This document shows positions 52,258-61,257 of a DNA stretch of 64,000 nucleotides, one piece after another (position 1 is the first letter of the stretch; each line of letters opens with the position of its first letter). The DNA lies in assembly GCF_947494555.1 (NCBI RefSeq), contig NZ_CANLVF010000001.1, positions 62,001-126,000 of the forward strand, given 5' to 3'. Position numbers and translations under genes: made by a program. This DNA comes from an uncultured Roseibium sp. (lineage in GTDB: Bacteria; Pseudomonadota; Alphaproteobacteria; Rhizobiales; Stappiaceae). A model generated the notes under the pieces. It had not been told where the DNA came from. It saw nothing but the letters and a program-made list of their open reading frames with translations, and ran no database searches.

Positions 52258-53160
52258 CTAGGCTTTCTCTTTGACGACACGCTCGCGCCACATCATGTAA
52301 AGGCCCGATACAACAATCAGCGATGCGCCGACAAGCATCAGGTAACCGGGACGCTCATCGAAAACCATGACGCCCAGGATCAACATGAAGAGGAGACGCG
52401 CATATCGGAACGGCGTAACGACGGAGATGCTGGTCGAGCGAATGGATGCTGTGAGAAGCAGATATCCAAGCGAGCCAAACAACACGATGGAAACCAGAAT
52501 GATCCAGTCCGCCTCCGGCGGCAGAAAGGCGTGTCCATCCAGTAAAATCCAGGCCATGGCAAACGGGAGCGCGGCGATCGCCGAATAGGCCGCAAGGCTT
52601 GCCGACGCCATGTCGGGTGGCATCATGCGCGTCGTGAGATCGCGAACTGACAGACCGACCATCGCCAGCACCGCCCAAAGGGCCAAGGCGTCAAAGCCCT
52701 TAGCACCTGGTTGAACGATAAGCAGCACGCCAACAAAGCCGAGGACGATGGTGCCCCAGCGCCGCCAGCTGACATTCTCACCAAGGAACAGGACGGCGCC
52801 GAGGGCAACCAGCAAAGGGGTCGCCTGTATGATCGCACCGACCGCTGAAAGCGGCACATGAGCCAGCGCCATGACCATGCCGACCATAGCAACGACTTCG
52901 GAAAGATACCGAAGCAGGAAGATCGGCGCCAGGATCCGGCGATCCAGGAGCCGCGCACCCTGCATCTTTGCCATTGTGCAGAACATGGCTGCACCACCGG
53001 CCATCATCAAAAACATGACTTGTGCGGGTTCGACTGCTCCGGATGCCAGTTTGATGAATGTATCGGCAATCGAAAAGGCTCCCATGGACAGAACCATCAA
53101 GATGATGCCGCGAGCATTCGCCTCTGCAGTCTGCCCCATATTGCTTTTGTGAACCTTCAC
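52258..53160 (-). CDS. EamA/DMT-family transporter
   Basis: The 300-residue protein has ten hydrophobic segments in two EamA repeats (MVLSMGAFSIADTFIKLASG; GSLGYLLLTASIRSTSISVV). It is likely an exporter of small metabolites. The start is a GTG at 53160; an ATG at 53139 is an alternative. It is not clearly linked to its neighbours. Confidence 0.88.
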   Translation of the reverse strand: MKVHKSNMGQTAEANARGIILMVLSMGAFSIADTFIKLASGAVEPAQVMFLMMAGGAAMFCTMAKMQGARLLDRRILAPIFLLRYLSEVVAMVGMVMALAHVPLSAVGAIIQATPLLVALGAVLFLGENVSWRRWGTIVLGFVGVLLIVQPGAKGFDALALWAVLAMVGLSVRDLTTRMMPPDMASASLAAYSAIAALPFAMAWILLDGHAFLPPEADWIILVSIVLFGSLGYLLLTASIRSTSISVVTPFRYARLLFMLILGVMVFDERPGYLMLVGASLIVVSGLYMMWRERVVKEKA

Positions 53161-53537
53161 CGCTTTTCAATACTGGAACGCATAAGGGCCTAAATTCTCC
53201 AAGTCGGCAATGGGCGATTGAGCACGCACCTGCCGTACTGTGTTCGTAATCTCGTGGCTTTGGCATTAGAACACCCGCCTTGCCGGCTGTTCCGGCAGAT
53301 CTAAAATCCGTTTCCAGACCTTTGTGCGGCGTCCGATCACGGGTATGCGCGACCAAATCAAGTCTTAGAGAGTGAACGATAATTTAATAGTAATCACAAT
53401 GACTTGAGGGATCTGAGATCTAACGCGAATGTGTGCGCGCTGTGTCCCGAAGTGAGCCGCAAAGTGCGCTGCTTGCCCTAGTGTTCTGGCTGCACCCAAT
53501 CGGGGGTGTTTGGAAACAGGTTGACCTGGAGGGCAAC
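53161..53537. other. Intergenic region upstream of the spondin/VPLPA-CTERM gene
   Basis: The stretch has a low-G+C patch near 53370-53410 that may hold the promoter. No gene or clear operator was recognised. Confidence 0.5.
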
Positions 53538-54359
53538 ATGCGGAAGTTAACAACGCTGCTTGGGGCAAGCGTGATGGGCTTGCTGATCGCAGGCACGGCA
53601 AATGCTACGACAGTTGATATTACATTTAACAACAGCAACGGTTTCGGGTTCCTGGTGACACCAGTCTACACAGGCATCCACTCCGGTAACTTTGACGCGT
53701 TCAACGAAGGTGCCTCGGCAAGCGCCGGCATTGAACAGGTTGCGGAAGTTCCGGTTCCGCCAAATCCGCCAAACCTGATCGCACCTGAGCGTCTCGCGGC
53801 TGATCCGGGCTCGCAGGGCGGTTTCATATTCGGTCCTGGCGGGCCGATCCTGGATGGTCAATCCGGCACGTTGACGATTGATGTCGCTAACCCGACAACG
53901 AACCGATACGCGACGTTCCTGTCGATGTTCGTGCCGTCCAACGATACGTTTTTCGGAAACGACAATCCGTTTGCCTATGAGATATTCGATTCCGCCGGCA
54001 ACCTGATCGAACAGACGATTGAAATCACCGGCCGCTCCATCTGGGATGCCGGTACCGAGGTGAACCAGCTCTTTGGTGCCGCCGCTCCGGGACAGGATAT
54101 CCAGCTTGGTGACACGGAAGGCGGCGTTATCACCCGTCTCATTGATATCGATGCTGGCCTAGACGGTAACGGGTTCGGCGCACTCGGCGCACTCTTTGGT
54201 ATTGCAGATGCGGGGTCGATCACGTCGGATACCGTTCTCTTCACCATCGACATTGAGGCGACACCGACACCGGTCCCGCTGCCTGCCGGCGGCGCACTGT
54301 TGCTTGGCAGTCTCGGTGTGATGGGCTTTGTCGCACGCAAGCGTGCGAAAAAGGCCTGA
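53538..54359 (+). CDS. Spondin-like, VPLPA-CTERM sorted secreted protein
   Basis: The 273-residue protein has a Sec signal (LLGASVMGLLIAGTANA) and a spondin_N-like body. Diagnostic phrases are VTPVYTGIHSGNFDAFNEGA, SASAGIEQVAE and TFLSMFVPSNDTFFGNDN. The tail is the sorting signal TPTPVPLPAGGALLLGSLGV, then a basic end ARKRAKKA. The ATG at 53538 follows GGAGGG; the frame is open from 53433. It is probably anchored at the cell surface by an exosortase-like enzyme. A strong hairpin follows. Confidence 0.88.
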   Translation: MRKLTTLLGASVMGLLIAGTANATTVDITFNNSNGFGFLVTPVYTGIHSGNFDAFNEGASASAGIEQVAEVPVPPNPPNLIAPERLAADPGSQGGFIFGPGGPILDGQSGTLTIDVANPTTNRYATFLSMFVPSNDTFFGNDNPFAYEIFDSAGNLIEQTIEITGRSIWDAGTEVNQLFGAAAPGQDIQLGDTEGGVITRLIDIDAGLDGNGFGALGALFGIADAGSITSDTVLFTIDIEATPTPVPLPAGGALLLGSLGVMGFVARKRAKKA

Positions 54360-54372
54360 TCAGAACTCCTTC

Positions 54373-54396
54373 TCCGGGCACGTGCGCGTGCCCGGA
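54373..54396 (+). terminator. Strong hairpin after the spondin/VPLPA-CTERM gene
   Basis: TCCGGGCACG pairs perfectly with CGTGCCCGGA across a TGCG loop. No T run follows, so it may act as an mRNA end-stabiliser or a weak terminator between the two convergent genes. Confidence 0.6.
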
Positions 54397-54414
54397 TGAC
54401 ACCTGATGGTGCAG

Positions 54415-55302
54415 TCAGGCCAATGCGTTCCTCAGATCGAACAGACATTTGGTAAAGTCCCTGACAAGTTTCGATCTTTGAATGTCCGGCCGGAACAACA
54501 GGAAAGATCGAAAGTTCACCTCAGGGGCAAACGGGCGGATTTCCAACCCCCTTGCAACAAAACCGTCCACGACAAGTGGATTGACCAGCCCAATCGCGTC
54601 ACCGGTCAGAGCCAGGGCGCAGGTGGTTGTGGATGAGGGCGTTTCCACCACATATTCGGGCGATACGCCTGCCTCCTTCAAAATAGCATCGAACCTGTGG
54701 CGCGCCCGGTCTTCCGGGGCAAGGCCTATCATCGGTTGCCCGTTGAGATCCGTTGGACCAAGCATTTCTTGCGTTGCCAAGGGATGATGGGCTGACATTG
54801 CGATCACGCCGGAAAACCCGCCGAAATGGGTCGTATCGACGCCGGAGCGGTCTATTTCATCGGCGGCGAGGCCAATGTCAAAGCTGCCGTCCACGACCTG
54901 ATTGCGTACCTGCGCGGAGGACAGCACCTGGAGAGTGATCCTGACACGCGGGTTCTTTCTTCTGAAATCCCGGATCGCCCTGGGCACGACTTCAACGCCA
55001 AGGGCTGACAACGATGCGATCTTGAGATGGCCCGAGCCATAGTCCCGAATGGCAGCGGCGGCGGATCTCAAACGGTCCATGCCTTTGAAGCTTTCCGACA
55101 CTTCGCGGAAGAACAGCTGACCTTCCGTGGTTGGCACCATGCGACCGCGCACGCGGTCAAAAAGTGTAAAGCCAAGGGATGTCTCCAATTCGGCGATGCT
55201 TCTGCTGACAGCAGGCTGAGTGATCTGCATGAGCTCCGCCGCACGAACCGTGGACCCGGAGATCATCATGGTGTGAAAAGCTTCAAGCTGTCTGAACTTC
55301 AT
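54415..55302 (-). CDS. LysR-family transcriptional regulator
   Basis: The 295-residue protein has a LysR winged helix (FHTMMISGSTVRAAELMQIT, then QPAVSRSIAELE) and effector domain from about residue 90. It resembles the group controlling arginine, opine or amino-acid catabolism. It is divergent from the PLP lyase gene across a control region full of inverted repeats and most probably activates that gene. Confidence 0.92.
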   Translation of the reverse strand: MKFRQLEAFHTMMISGSTVRAAELMQITQPAVSRSIAELETSLGFTLFDRVRGRMVPTTEGQLFFREVSESFKGMDRLRSAAAAIRDYGSGHLKIASLSALGVEVVPRAIRDFRRKNPRVRITLQVLSSAQVRNQVVDGSFDIGLAADEIDRSGVDTTHFGGFSGVIAMSAHHPLATQEMLGPTDLNGQPMIGLAPEDRARHRFDAILKEAGVSPEYVVETPSSTTTCALALTGDAIGLVNPLVVDGFVARGLEIRPFAPEVNFRSFLLFRPDIQRSKLVRDFTKCLFDLRNALA

Positions 55303-55330
55303 CGTTATGCCTGCGCTCTATAAGTTTCAT

Positions 55331-55398
55331 GCATAGAATTATGCCGAACTATGAATTGTTCGCCAGTTGAAAGTTTGCTGTAGTTGGCGAAACTTTCA
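55331..55398. promoter_or_regulatory. LysR-type control region with interleaved inverted repeats
   Basis: Three perfect inverted repeats lie here: GCATA-GAAT-TATGC (55331-55344), TTCGCCA/TGGCGAA (55359-55365 and 55385-55391), and TGAAAGTTT/AAACTTTCA (55368-55376 and 55390-55398). The last two are interleaved and overlap by two bases, and the final arm abuts the Shine-Dalgarno sequence GAGGA of the lyase gene. A LysR binding region is the simplest reading. Confidence 0.65.
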
Positions 55399-55409
55399 GA
55401 GGACCACAC

Positions 55410-56570
55410 ATGCGTGATGCTACAAACTGCGCGATCCACCCGACGGTTGATCAATCGGAATTCTCAAGCCTGACCGTCCCGACCTATCGCGCCTCCACAA
55501 TCGTATTCGATACTGCGCAGGCATACGCAACGCGCCTTGAGCGGGACCTCGACAGCTACACCTACGGTCTGCATGGAACGCCCACGACGCGAACACTTGA
55601 GGCGCAGATTACCAAGCTGGAAAACGGACTGCGCTCGGTCATTGTGCCTTCCGGCCAGGCTGGGGCTACGGTCGTGTTTCTGAGCGTACTGCTTCCGGGG
55701 GATACGGTTTTGATCCCCGACAACGTCTATCCGCCTGTTCTTGATTTCTGCATCAATTATCTGGAACCGCGCGGTATCAGCCACAGGGTCTATCGGCCGG
55801 ATGGCCAAGGAATTGAAGATCTCATCGACCCATCGGTGAAACTGATCTGGACCGAGACGCCTGGGTCGACGACCATGGAATTTCAGGATTTGCGGGAGAT
55901 TGCCGCGCTTGGCAAAAAGCATGGAATTCTGACCGGAGCCGACAACACCTGGGCGACCCCGTTGCACCTGAAACCCTTGGATCTCGGGTTCGACTTTTCG
56001 ATGCAGGCGCTCTCCAAATATGCGGGCGGACACTCCGACCTGCTGCTCGGATCCATCTGCGTGAGCGACATGGAACTGCGCAAGAAACTGCGCGATACCA
56101 TGCGCATGCTGGGCATCGGGGTTAGCCCCGATGACGTCGCGCTTGCCTTGCGCGGGATCGAGACAATGGCGGTACGGCTGGCACATGTTGGAAATGTCGC
56201 GCTGAGCCTTGCGAAAGACCTTGCGTCCCGCCCTGATGTTGGACTTGTGCTGCATCCCGCGCTCCCGGATTTTCCTAAGCATGCGCTATGGAAGCGTGAT
56301 TTTTCCGGGGCGAGTGGAGTCTTCAGTGTTGTCCTCAATGAAAGTCAGGAGACAAATCTGGATGAAGGTCTCAACCAGCTCAGAGTTATGGCAATCGGAG
56401 CAAGTTGGGGCGGCACGCGCAGTCTGGTTGCACCAATGTCCATCGGGAATGGCAGAAAATTCAAGCGACCGGAGCATCAGCGTACTATTCTGCGCATCAA
56501 TGTCGGGCTGGAAGACATCGAGGATCTTCGGATGGATCTCAAAAACCTGTTCGACACGCTTGCAAATTGA
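55410..56570 (+). CDS. PLP-dependent trans-sulfuration-type lyase (cystathionine beta-lyase-like)
   Basis: The 386-residue fold-type I enzyme of the Cys/Met-metabolism family has the PLP lysine K203 in MQALSKYAGGHSDLLLGS. D178 in GADNTWATP binds the pyridine nitrogen, and the cofactor-binding SGQAGATVVF is near residue 81. The phrase YTYGLHGTPTTRTLE is characteristic of MetC/cystathionine beta-lyases. It cleaves cystathionine or a related thioether. GAGGA precedes the ATG. It is divergent from its probable LysR regulator; an exporter gene follows. Confidence 0.9.
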   Translation: MRDATNCAIHPTVDQSEFSSLTVPTYRASTIVFDTAQAYATRLERDLDSYTYGLHGTPTTRTLEAQITKLENGLRSVIVPSGQAGATVVFLSVLLPGDTVLIPDNVYPPVLDFCINYLEPRGISHRVYRPDGQGIEDLIDPSVKLIWTETPGSTTMEFQDLREIAALGKKHGILTGADNTWATPLHLKPLDLGFDFSMQALSKYAGGHSDLLLGSICVSDMELRKKLRDTMRMLGIGVSPDDVALALRGIETMAVRLAHVGNVALSLAKDLASRPDVGLVLHPALPDFPKHALWKRDFSGASGVFSVVLNESQETNLDEGLNQLRVMAIGASWGGTRSLVAPMSIGNGRKFKRPEHQRTILRINVGLEDIEDLRMDLKNLFDTLAN

Positions 56571-56628
56571 GGTCCGTGCACCTTGTTTTTGCAGGCCTTC
56601 TGATACCAACCGTCCGGGCTGAACGACC

Positions 56629-57564
56629 ATGATTATTGCGAAAATTCCAGGCCAGTCCGCTCAAATTCATTCCCGGTTGCTGGAACGACTGGGCGCAAGG
56701 TGGCGTTCCGGATTTCCGGGTGGTCCGGCTGCAAAGACATATTCCCTTGTCGCCGGGGCCGTTGTGTTGTGGGCGAGTTGGCCGGCGCTCGCGACGCTGG
56801 TGCATCCTGCGCCCCCGCTGCTGGTCCTTGGCGCGTCCGCGTTGATTGGTTTTTTCCTCTCGTTCCTTCTGGCACTTCGGCAAAACGCGTCTTGTGCCTT
56901 TGTGTCAGTGCCGTTCAGAACGCTGGCGTTCGTGGCTGCGGGCTTGATGGGCAACAATGCATTTTACCTCGCTGCCATCGCCCGGATTGGGCCGGCAGAG
57001 GCGAATGTCGTGCATTACCTCTGGCCGGTTTTCCTGGTGCTGCTGGCGTCCATGCTGCGACGGCGCGTACCCACATTGGTCGAAGCACTTGGAATTGGCT
57101 TCGGGTTCACAGGCGTCGCGATCGCCCTGTCACCCCAGATGGGCGGAGAACTGGACATTTTCGGAGTGTTGCTTGGTGCTTGCGGTGCCTTGACCTTCGC
57201 GGTCTATTCCGTTGGCCGTTCGTTTGCGAAGACCAAAACGAATGTTGTCGGACCGTCTCTTGGCCTTGCCGGGATATGCGCGCTGGCGGCGCATTTCTTG
57301 TTTGAACCCAACTATTGGCCGTCGATGGGGCAATGGCTTGCAATCGCTCTTATGGGGATCGGGCCTTTCACGATCGCAAACGTCTTGTGGGACAAGGCCA
57401 CGCGTCAGGGTTCGGCAGCAACCATCTCCAGCCTGGCCTTCCTGACGCCGCTTGTTGCAATGGGGCTGCTGGCTGTTTTCGGCCTCGGCATGGTGACCAT
57501 ATTCACGATAGTCGGTGCACTTTTTGCGATCGCGGGAGCGCTGCTCAGTTCAGGTTCCAAGTGA
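56629..57564 (+). CDS. EamA/DMT-family transporter
   Basis: The 311-residue protein has about ten membrane helices in two EamA repeats (FVAAGLMGNNAFYLAAIARI; GIGPFTIANVLWDKATRQGS). It resembles the aromatic amino-acid exporter YddG branch. It lies 58 bp after the lyase gene and may export its product or substrate (inference). A terminator-like stem follows. Confidence 0.88.
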   Translation: MIIAKIPGQSAQIHSRLLERLGARWRSGFPGGPAAKTYSLVAGAVVLWASWPALATLVHPAPPLLVLGASALIGFFLSFLLALRQNASCAFVSVPFRTLAFVAAGLMGNNAFYLAAIARIGPAEANVVHYLWPVFLVLLASMLRRRVPTLVEALGIGFGFTGVAIALSPQMGGELDIFGVLLGACGALTFAVYSVGRSFAKTKTNVVGPSLGLAGICALAAHFLFEPNYWPSMGQWLAIALMGIGPFTIANVLWDKATRQGSAATISSLAFLTPLVAMGLLAVFGLGMVTIFTIVGALFAIAGALLSSGSK

Positions 57565-57575
57565 GCTGCAATACT

Positions 57576-57600
57576 TCGCCTGGTGTTTGGCGACCTTTTT
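57576..57600 (+). terminator. Possible terminator between two convergent exporter genes
   Basis: TCGCC pairs with GGCGA across an eight-base loop, followed by CCTTTTT. The stem is short, so confidence is modest. Confidence 0.5.
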
Positions 57601-57601
57601 C

Positions 57602-58216
57602 CTAATCGCGCGCGGCAATGGTGCCGGCGACGCCGACCATGGTGCAAGCCGAGGTGCGATTGAGCAGTCTTTGAGCGGCCGGAGCCCGCAGCAAAACGCC
57701 TGCGCGCGCGGCGGCAAGTGCGTAGGCGAAAAGTGTTCCGGTCCAAATGATCACAACGAGCGCCGACAGCTCAATATAGGCTTGAACTGTCAGCGTGCTC
57801 ACGTCCAGAACCGTCGGCAACAGTGCAATATAGAATCCGACGGCTTTCGGATTTCCAAGAGGGAACAGGGTCGCGACACCGAACGTGCGCCAGCCCTCAC
57901 CGCGCAGCGGTTGGGGCGGCAAGGACACGGGCTTTGCATTCCAAAGCTGATAAGCCAGGAAAAGCAGATAGCAAACGCCTGCCCATTTGATCACGACAAA
58001 CAACGGGCCGAGAGCCGCGGCCAGCGCGATCAGCCCGGCAGCAGCAATTGCAAACAGAATGAGATCTCCAAATACCAAGCCGAAAATGAATGGTGCCGTC
58101 CGTCTCACACCCATAGTTGCGCCGCGTACCGTGACCATCGCAACTGCTGGCCCTGGTGTGACGGAGTCGACAGCATAAATCACTGCGAATGCGATCAGGG
58201 ATTCAATTGGTAGCAT
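57602..58216 (-). CDS. LysE/RhtB-family amino-acid exporter
   Basis: The 204-residue protein has six hydrophobic segments and the LysE signature near the start (AVDSVTPGPAVAMVTVRGAT). The family exports amino acids such as threonine, homoserine or lysine. GGGG lies upstream of the ATG. Two amino-acid-type exporters and a PLP lyase in a row suggest amino-acid or thiol turnover. Confidence 0.9.
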   Translation of the reverse strand: MLPIESLIAFAVIYAVDSVTPGPAVAMVTVRGATMGVRRTAPFIFGLVFGDLILFAIAAAGLIALAAALGPLFVVIKWAGVCYLLFLAYQLWNAKPVSLPPQPLRGEGWRTFGVATLFPLGNPKAVGFYIALLPTVLDVSTLTVQAYIELSALVVIIWTGTLFAYALAAARAGVLLRAPAAQRLLNRTSACTMVGVAGTIAARD

Positions 58217-58497
58217 CGCGCGGACCCCATTTTAGGTAAGATTTTGCCCATTGATTAATACCGGCCGCTCAATCGAAAGCAATACAGTGGGCGTTGGCTT
58301 TTCATGCAGCATCGCGCAATGCGGACCTGATAATCAACCGATCCATCGCTCAATTTTCGCCATCGGAGCATTCCGGCAGGACCGTCCTGCAAAATTGCCT
58401 GTTCCGATTGGGCCGTCCCGTTTCTAGATCAGGGGACGATTGCAAGACGCTTATGGCGTGACTGAATTGATCCAGAGAGTTTTAAGGAATTTCCAAG

Positions 58498-59544
58498 ATG
58501 GCCAGCCTGCCGGGCCCTTACCACAAACCCAGCTTCAGCCCCAAATGGCGCAAGCCGAGCGTGGTCAAGATGATCAAGGATTGGCCGCCTGTCGGGGCAC
58601 GTGGGTTTGACTTTGCAACAGCGGGTAACAACTTCTCCACCATTGCAAAGGCTCATCACATCCCCAATGTCTGGGACCTCATTATTTTCAACTTTCAGAC
58701 CGAGGCGCCGCGCGAGGTCAATTGGTACTTGCATCACGCTGTCGGGTGCTGGCAATCGTCGGACGGAATGAACTTCAGCTTCGATGATGCCACGACGGCC
58801 GATTTTGGCATGGGCAAGATCTATATTCCGCCTGAAGGTTGGACGCCGGACCCGCGTTTCGAGCGCGGCTCAGGAAAGGGCGGGGAACCGCGCATGGTTC
58901 GAGAGACCAGCGTTCGTATTCTCAACCGCCTGAGCTCGAAAATGCCGACTATTTATCACCACGCAACCCATCTACCACGACACGCCTTTAGAATTGTCGC
59001 CGATCTTATTGATGTGGGCGATGTGACAGTGCACATCAAACCGAGCCTCAAGCAGAACGGAGCTGAATACTGCTCCGTTTGCAAGAAAATCAATATCGGT
59101 TCGACGGTTTTTCTGTTCAGACCCTTCTCTTACGGTATCTTGGCCAACGAAGCGACGCATGTTTACAATCATTTCAAAAGTAATACGACAAACGCATTTA
59201 ATGAAGAAGTTGCGTCATCAATGGCAGACTCGATTGCCATGGCGCTTATCGACAAGGAAACTTCGCTTGAACTGATGCGAAGCCACACACACTACAACAA
59301 ATGGGGATATATGTACTTCCTGGGCTGGGTCTATGCCACACATCTCAAGGACCAAACTGTTGTGAACCTGGAAAGTTTCAACGGGCTCTACGAGCATCCG
59401 CATTTCGGCGAGCTTCGCAATCCGATGGAGGATATGATCCGGTTCCACGATGAACAGCCTGAGTATTGGATCAAAAGACAGATGGACGTCGTCAATATCT
59501 GGGACGAGAGTTTTGACGGCTTTGAATGTGATTGCAGTGTTTGA
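58498..59544 (+). CDS. Hypothetical protein with LysM-like start and degenerate metallopeptidase motif
   Basis: In this 348-residue protein, residues 40-115 resemble LysM-like N-terminal domains of toxin or phage-tail proteins (FSTIAKAHHIPNVWDLIIFN, VNWYLHHAVGC, GKIYIPP). The centre carries N217-E218-A-T-H221-V, the HExxH zinc-peptidase pattern with Asn in place of the first His, followed by E236/E237 where a third zinc ligand often lies. Two CxxC-like cysteines (C192, C195) precede it. No signal peptide is seen. AAGGA precedes the ATG. It is probably a catalytically altered or inactive member of the HEATH-type peptidase group (inference). Local base composition is lower in G+C than the flanks. 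Confidence 0.72.
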   Translation: MASLPGPYHKPSFSPKWRKPSVVKMIKDWPPVGARGFDFATAGNNFSTIAKAHHIPNVWDLIIFNFQTEAPREVNWYLHHAVGCWQSSDGMNFSFDDATTADFGMGKIYIPPEGWTPDPRFERGSGKGGEPRMVRETSVRILNRLSSKMPTIYHHATHLPRHAFRIVADLIDVGDVTVHIKPSLKQNGAEYCSVCKKINIGSTVFLFRPFSYGILANEATHVYNHFKSNTTNAFNEEVASSMADSIAMALIDKETSLELMRSHTHYNKWGYMYFLGWVYATHLKDQTVVNLESFNGLYEHPHFGELRNPMEDMIRFHDEQPEYWIKRQMDVVNIWDESFDGFECDCSV

Positions 59545-59639
59545 ATAGATGCGCATTTGTTAGATGGTAGGAACTGTCAAGGCGGAAGATAACACCCGTT
59601 TGATCAGACATTTTCCGTCAGAATTGATAAGCGTTTTGC

Positions 59640-60008
59640 ATGCGCCATCTCATTCTGATCGCCCTCCTTGCGACACCCGTTCATGCCGGTGAACGCGACG
59701 CGTTCCTTGGAACCTGGGGCACGGAAGCGCAGTGCGCCGGTGAACCTCTCAAACCGGGCGGGACGGTTCTGGCAGCGCCTTATGAGATTGACCGGCTTTG
59801 GCTCAAGCACGGACAGCTCTGGTGCGCATTGCGATGGGGTCCGGTCGAAGCGACGGAAACCGGAAACTTTACGGTGGCGACCGCGCAATGCGGGGAAGAC
59901 GCTGTGCGTAGTTACTTCCTGGGGATGAGGCGTTCCGGAGAGGAAATGACCTTACGCTGGGACGTCTTCAACCAGGTCGGGCCCCTGAAACGTTGTCCGC
60001 CTTCCTGA
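59640..60008 (+). CDS. Small secreted protein
   Basis: The 122-residue protein has a short signal peptide (LILIALLATPVHA) and a compact body with four cysteines after it (likely two disulfides): FLGTWGTEAQCAGEPLKPGG, LWCALRWGP, ATAQCGEDAV and LKRCPPS. No family was recognised. The ribosome site is weak. Confidence 0.65.
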   Translation: MRHLILIALLATPVHAGERDAFLGTWGTEAQCAGEPLKPGGTVLAAPYEIDRLWLKHGQLWCALRWGPVEATETGNFTVATAQCGEDAVRSYFLGMRRSGEEMTLRWDVFNQVGPLKRCPPS

Positions 60009-60122
60009 CCCTTTCCATCAGAAGGCTTTGAGGGCGTTGACAGGCTGCGAATAATGAAGAGGAACGACGATTAACCCTGCCAGCGGCACGAGGCCACTGG
60101 CATATTGTTTCATTCATTCGGT

Positions 60123-60602
60123 TCAATTCACGCTAAGGCGCATGCCATTGAAACTGTTACCGAACTTGCGCGTCGGTTCGGCATCGCCAGCAATCGGGTT
60201 CTGTCCCTTGGCAAAGCCCTGGCCGGTGAACTGGCCGGCGATGGTCTGGTACTGTCCGTCGACTTCATCGGCGAAGGTCAGATCATAGACAATGTGCGAT
60301 GCGCCATCGCTGCCACTTTCCGTTTGGGGATTGTTGAAATCGATGATAGCGGCGCGGACTGTGTCCGGGCCCGTCATCTCCCAGGTTCCAAGACCGGAAG
60401 TGTAACCGCGAACCTGTTGTCCCTGGCTCACGAGGTTGACGCTACCACCGGGATTGAGCGCCAGAACGCGCTGGCTTTCATTAGGCTGTACCAGCAGATA
60501 AGTGCCTTCGACCGATGTGCTGTCATTGGTGGCGGCAAGCGCGACGGGCGCTGCAACAAGAGCTGTTGCGACGACGGCAGCAGGAAGCAGGGTTTTCATC
60601 AT
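60123..60602 (-). CDS. Secreted protein of unknown function
   Basis: The 159-residue protein has a signal peptide (LPAAVVATALVAAPVALA) and a beta-rich body (GTYLLVQPNESQRVLALNPG; TAGQF-like phrase IAGQFTGQGFAKGQN). It is not recognised. GAGGAGA lies upstream of the paired ATGATG start (60602 or 60599). Confidence 0.7.
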   Translation of the reverse strand: MMKTLLPAAVVATALVAAPVALAATNDSTSVEGTYLLVQPNESQRVLALNPGGSVNLVSQGQQVRGYTSGLGTWEMTGPDTVRAAIIDFNNPQTESGSDGASHIVYDLTFADEVDGQYQTIAGQFTGQGFAKGQNPIAGDAEPTRKFGNSFNGMRLSVN

Positions 60603-61257
60603 TTCAATTTCTCCTCACATCTCAGATCTGCCCCGACCGGGGCGGTTGATCGAGACGTGGGGACGACATGCGCGGGGTGCCAGCTTCCACCACCTTAGAC
60701 TTTTGGCTTGCGAGTGTTTATCGGCCTGTTCAGATGGACCGTGACGGCAAAGTTCAAATGGGCGAACCAAGACGTCAATCTTTTGGACTTCGGAGCGGTT
60801 GTTTTCTTGTCTCGTCCGTGTGTTCGACGAGAGCCCTGATCGCATTTCATCGCTGTGTCTGTCGCATTTCCGATCTGCATCAAAAGTCAGAAACCCATTT
60901 AGTTACAGAAAGTTAGATGAAATTTTCCTTAAGCTTGAGGACGCATATTCTAGTTTGGCTCCAGGCCTTCAGGCAAGCTTGGGCGTTCGACAACTTGGTG
61001 TCGTGGTGCTCCGAAATACGAGAGGTGCCATGGCTTCGGATCCAGACAAATTCCTCCCGGGCGGGAGGCTGTTTTCAGTAAGTCTGCGTGCTCCATTAAA
61101 TCTTCGTAAGCCGGCTTAAAAAGCCTGGCATCGACCAGTGAATGATAACCGAAGACGCGTTGTCCGCCTCCAAAGCATGGCACAGGGGGCCTGATCCGTA
61201 AGGAGTTACCCACCCGGCCACCTAGCCGGGCGGTCGACTGACAAGAGCGACGTTACA
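60603..61257. other. Long intergenic region
   Basis: No gene was supported; short frames exist on both strands without ribosome sites or protein-like composition. A small hairpin, CCCGGC/GCCGGG (61213-61230), lies just beyond the stop of the minus-strand gene at 61258 and may end its transcript, although no T run follows. Confidence 0.5.

Noticed and set aside
55359..55398. SAM-II riboswitch before the PLP lyase gene
   Set aside because: The pseudoknot-like order of arms and the metabolic context fit, but the conserved SAM-II core sequences I know are absent; kept only as a general RNA hypothesis.
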